This document shows, in pieces, positions 4,721 through 5,025 of a DNA stretch of 5,025 nt (within the stretch, counting starts at the first letter, position 1; the number at the start of each line of letters is the position of its first letter). The position numbers and the translations under genes were made by a program. This DNA comes from Rhodospirillaceae bacterium (GTDB taxonomy: Bacteria > Pseudomonadota > Alphaproteobacteria > UBA8366 > GCA-2717185), in assembly GCA_002717185.1 (NCBI GenBank), contig PBDC01000008.1, positions 1 through 5,025 on the forward strand, in the 5' to 3' direction. Under the pieces are notes generated by a model, which saw only the letters and a list, made by a program, of their open reading frames with translations, ran no database searches and had not been told where the DNA came from.

Positions 4721-5025
4721 GGCCTGACAAGTGGTAGCGAGCCGGAGCCTGCGTCTTGTTACGAGTCATCCAGAGAGCTTGTTCCGCATATGCGTCCGGC
4801 TTTCTCTGGCGAATAGTACTCTTACGTAACCCGCTCCCAGAGCAAAGCGTCAGTTCAATCTCACTCCGATAACCAAAGATACTCCGTTCGACAAAAACAT
4901 ACGTGGTAAAGTGGTTTTTTTACATTCATTATTCATAAAAGAAACATTCTATAAGTTACTGTTATATTGACTTTAATTTTAATTTAAACCATGGACGATA
5001 CAGTTCGAGAATGTTTCCAATATAT
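4721..5025. other. Intergenic region after the GNAT gene, AT-rich in its second half
   Basis: No supported gene is visible over these 305 bases on either strand. The first part (4721-4880) is of mixed composition and contains nested inverted repeats at 4770-4809. The second part (about 4890-5025) is strongly AT-rich, with a run of seven T at 4915-4921, promoter-like hexamers (TATATT 4963-4968, TTGACT 4967-4972, TATAAG 4950-4955) that do not pair well with each other, and a perfect 10-bp inverted repeat (4941-4950 with 5008-5017). An ATG at 4991 starts a frame that stays open for its 11 codons to the window edge, but it has no ribosome binding site and is too short to judge. Confidence 0.6.
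4770..4809 (+). terminator. Possible stem-loop after the GNAT gene, no T-tract
   Basis: CCAGAGA at 4770-4776 pairs exactly with TCTCTGG at 4803-4809. The next two bases, GC at 4777-4778, can pair with GC at 4799-4800 if a two-base bulge is allowed. Inside the loop is a perfect 10-bp palindrome, CGCATATGCG (4785-4794). It lies 50 bases after the GNAT stop, where a transcript end is expected, but no U-rich tail follows, so it is not a canonical intrinsic terminator. It could be a processing or 3'-end stabilising structure, or chance. Confidence 0.25.

Noticed and set aside
4893..4921. Possible intrinsic terminator ending in seven T
   Set aside because: The only stem found is AAAAAC with GTTTTT, which is almost all A-U, and it sits nearly 200 bases after the GNAT stop; it is not convincing.
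4991..5025. ATG with an open frame running off the window (MDDTVRECFQY)
   Set aside because: Only 11 codons are visible and there is no Shine-Dalgarno sequence; this is not enough to call a gene.

Overview
The window looks like ordinary bacterial chromosome. The best guess is an alphaproteobacterium, possibly a marine or free-living lineage. This rests on recalled family resemblance: the CysK-like protein is the subtype with TAGNTG instead of TSGNTG, it sits beside a medium-length AlaX and an SseA-type sulfurtransferase, and the GNAT protein has a WIHTCNLDHPAAL signature. No database search was possible. All genes lie on the + strand.

Layout. (1) Positions 1-1054 hold two consecutive NudF-like Nudix hydrolases (ADP-ribose pyrophosphatase family). 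The first is cut by the window edge and the second is complete. They align without gaps at a fixed offset of 606 bp, so they look like an old tandem duplication. (2) Positions 1055-1262 are an AT-rich spacer, probably the promoter/leader of the next operon, with a perfect 8-bp dyad around a -10-like hexamer. (3) Positions 1263-3866 are a compact operon: a PLP-dependent cysteine synthase, an AlaX alanyl-tRNA editing protein and a 3-mercaptopyruvate sulfurtransferase (SseA). (4) Positions 3867-4156 hold no convincing intact gene. They contain what may be the eroded N-terminus of a MetC-like cystathionine beta-lyase and a short ORF interrupted by an ochre codon. (5) Positions 4157-4720 encode a GNAT acetyltransferase. 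(6) Positions 4721-5025 are non-coding as far as can be seen, with a structured GC-richer part followed by a very AT-rich part; a new gene may begin at 4991.

How the genes fit together. The central operon is about cysteine and related three-carbon amino acids: one enzyme makes cysteine, one handles the sulfur of the cysteine-derived keto acid 3-mercaptopyruvate, and AlaX clears tRNA(Ala) mischarged with serine (a cysteine precursor) or glycine. The Nudix pair is separated from it by a real intergenic region and is probably a different transcription unit. No mobile element, CRISPR array, rRNA or tRNA was seen. The most notable points are the tandem Nudix paralogs with an active-site-region difference, and the gene-decay zone between sseA and the GNAT gene. 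I did not find a convincing new multi-gene system.
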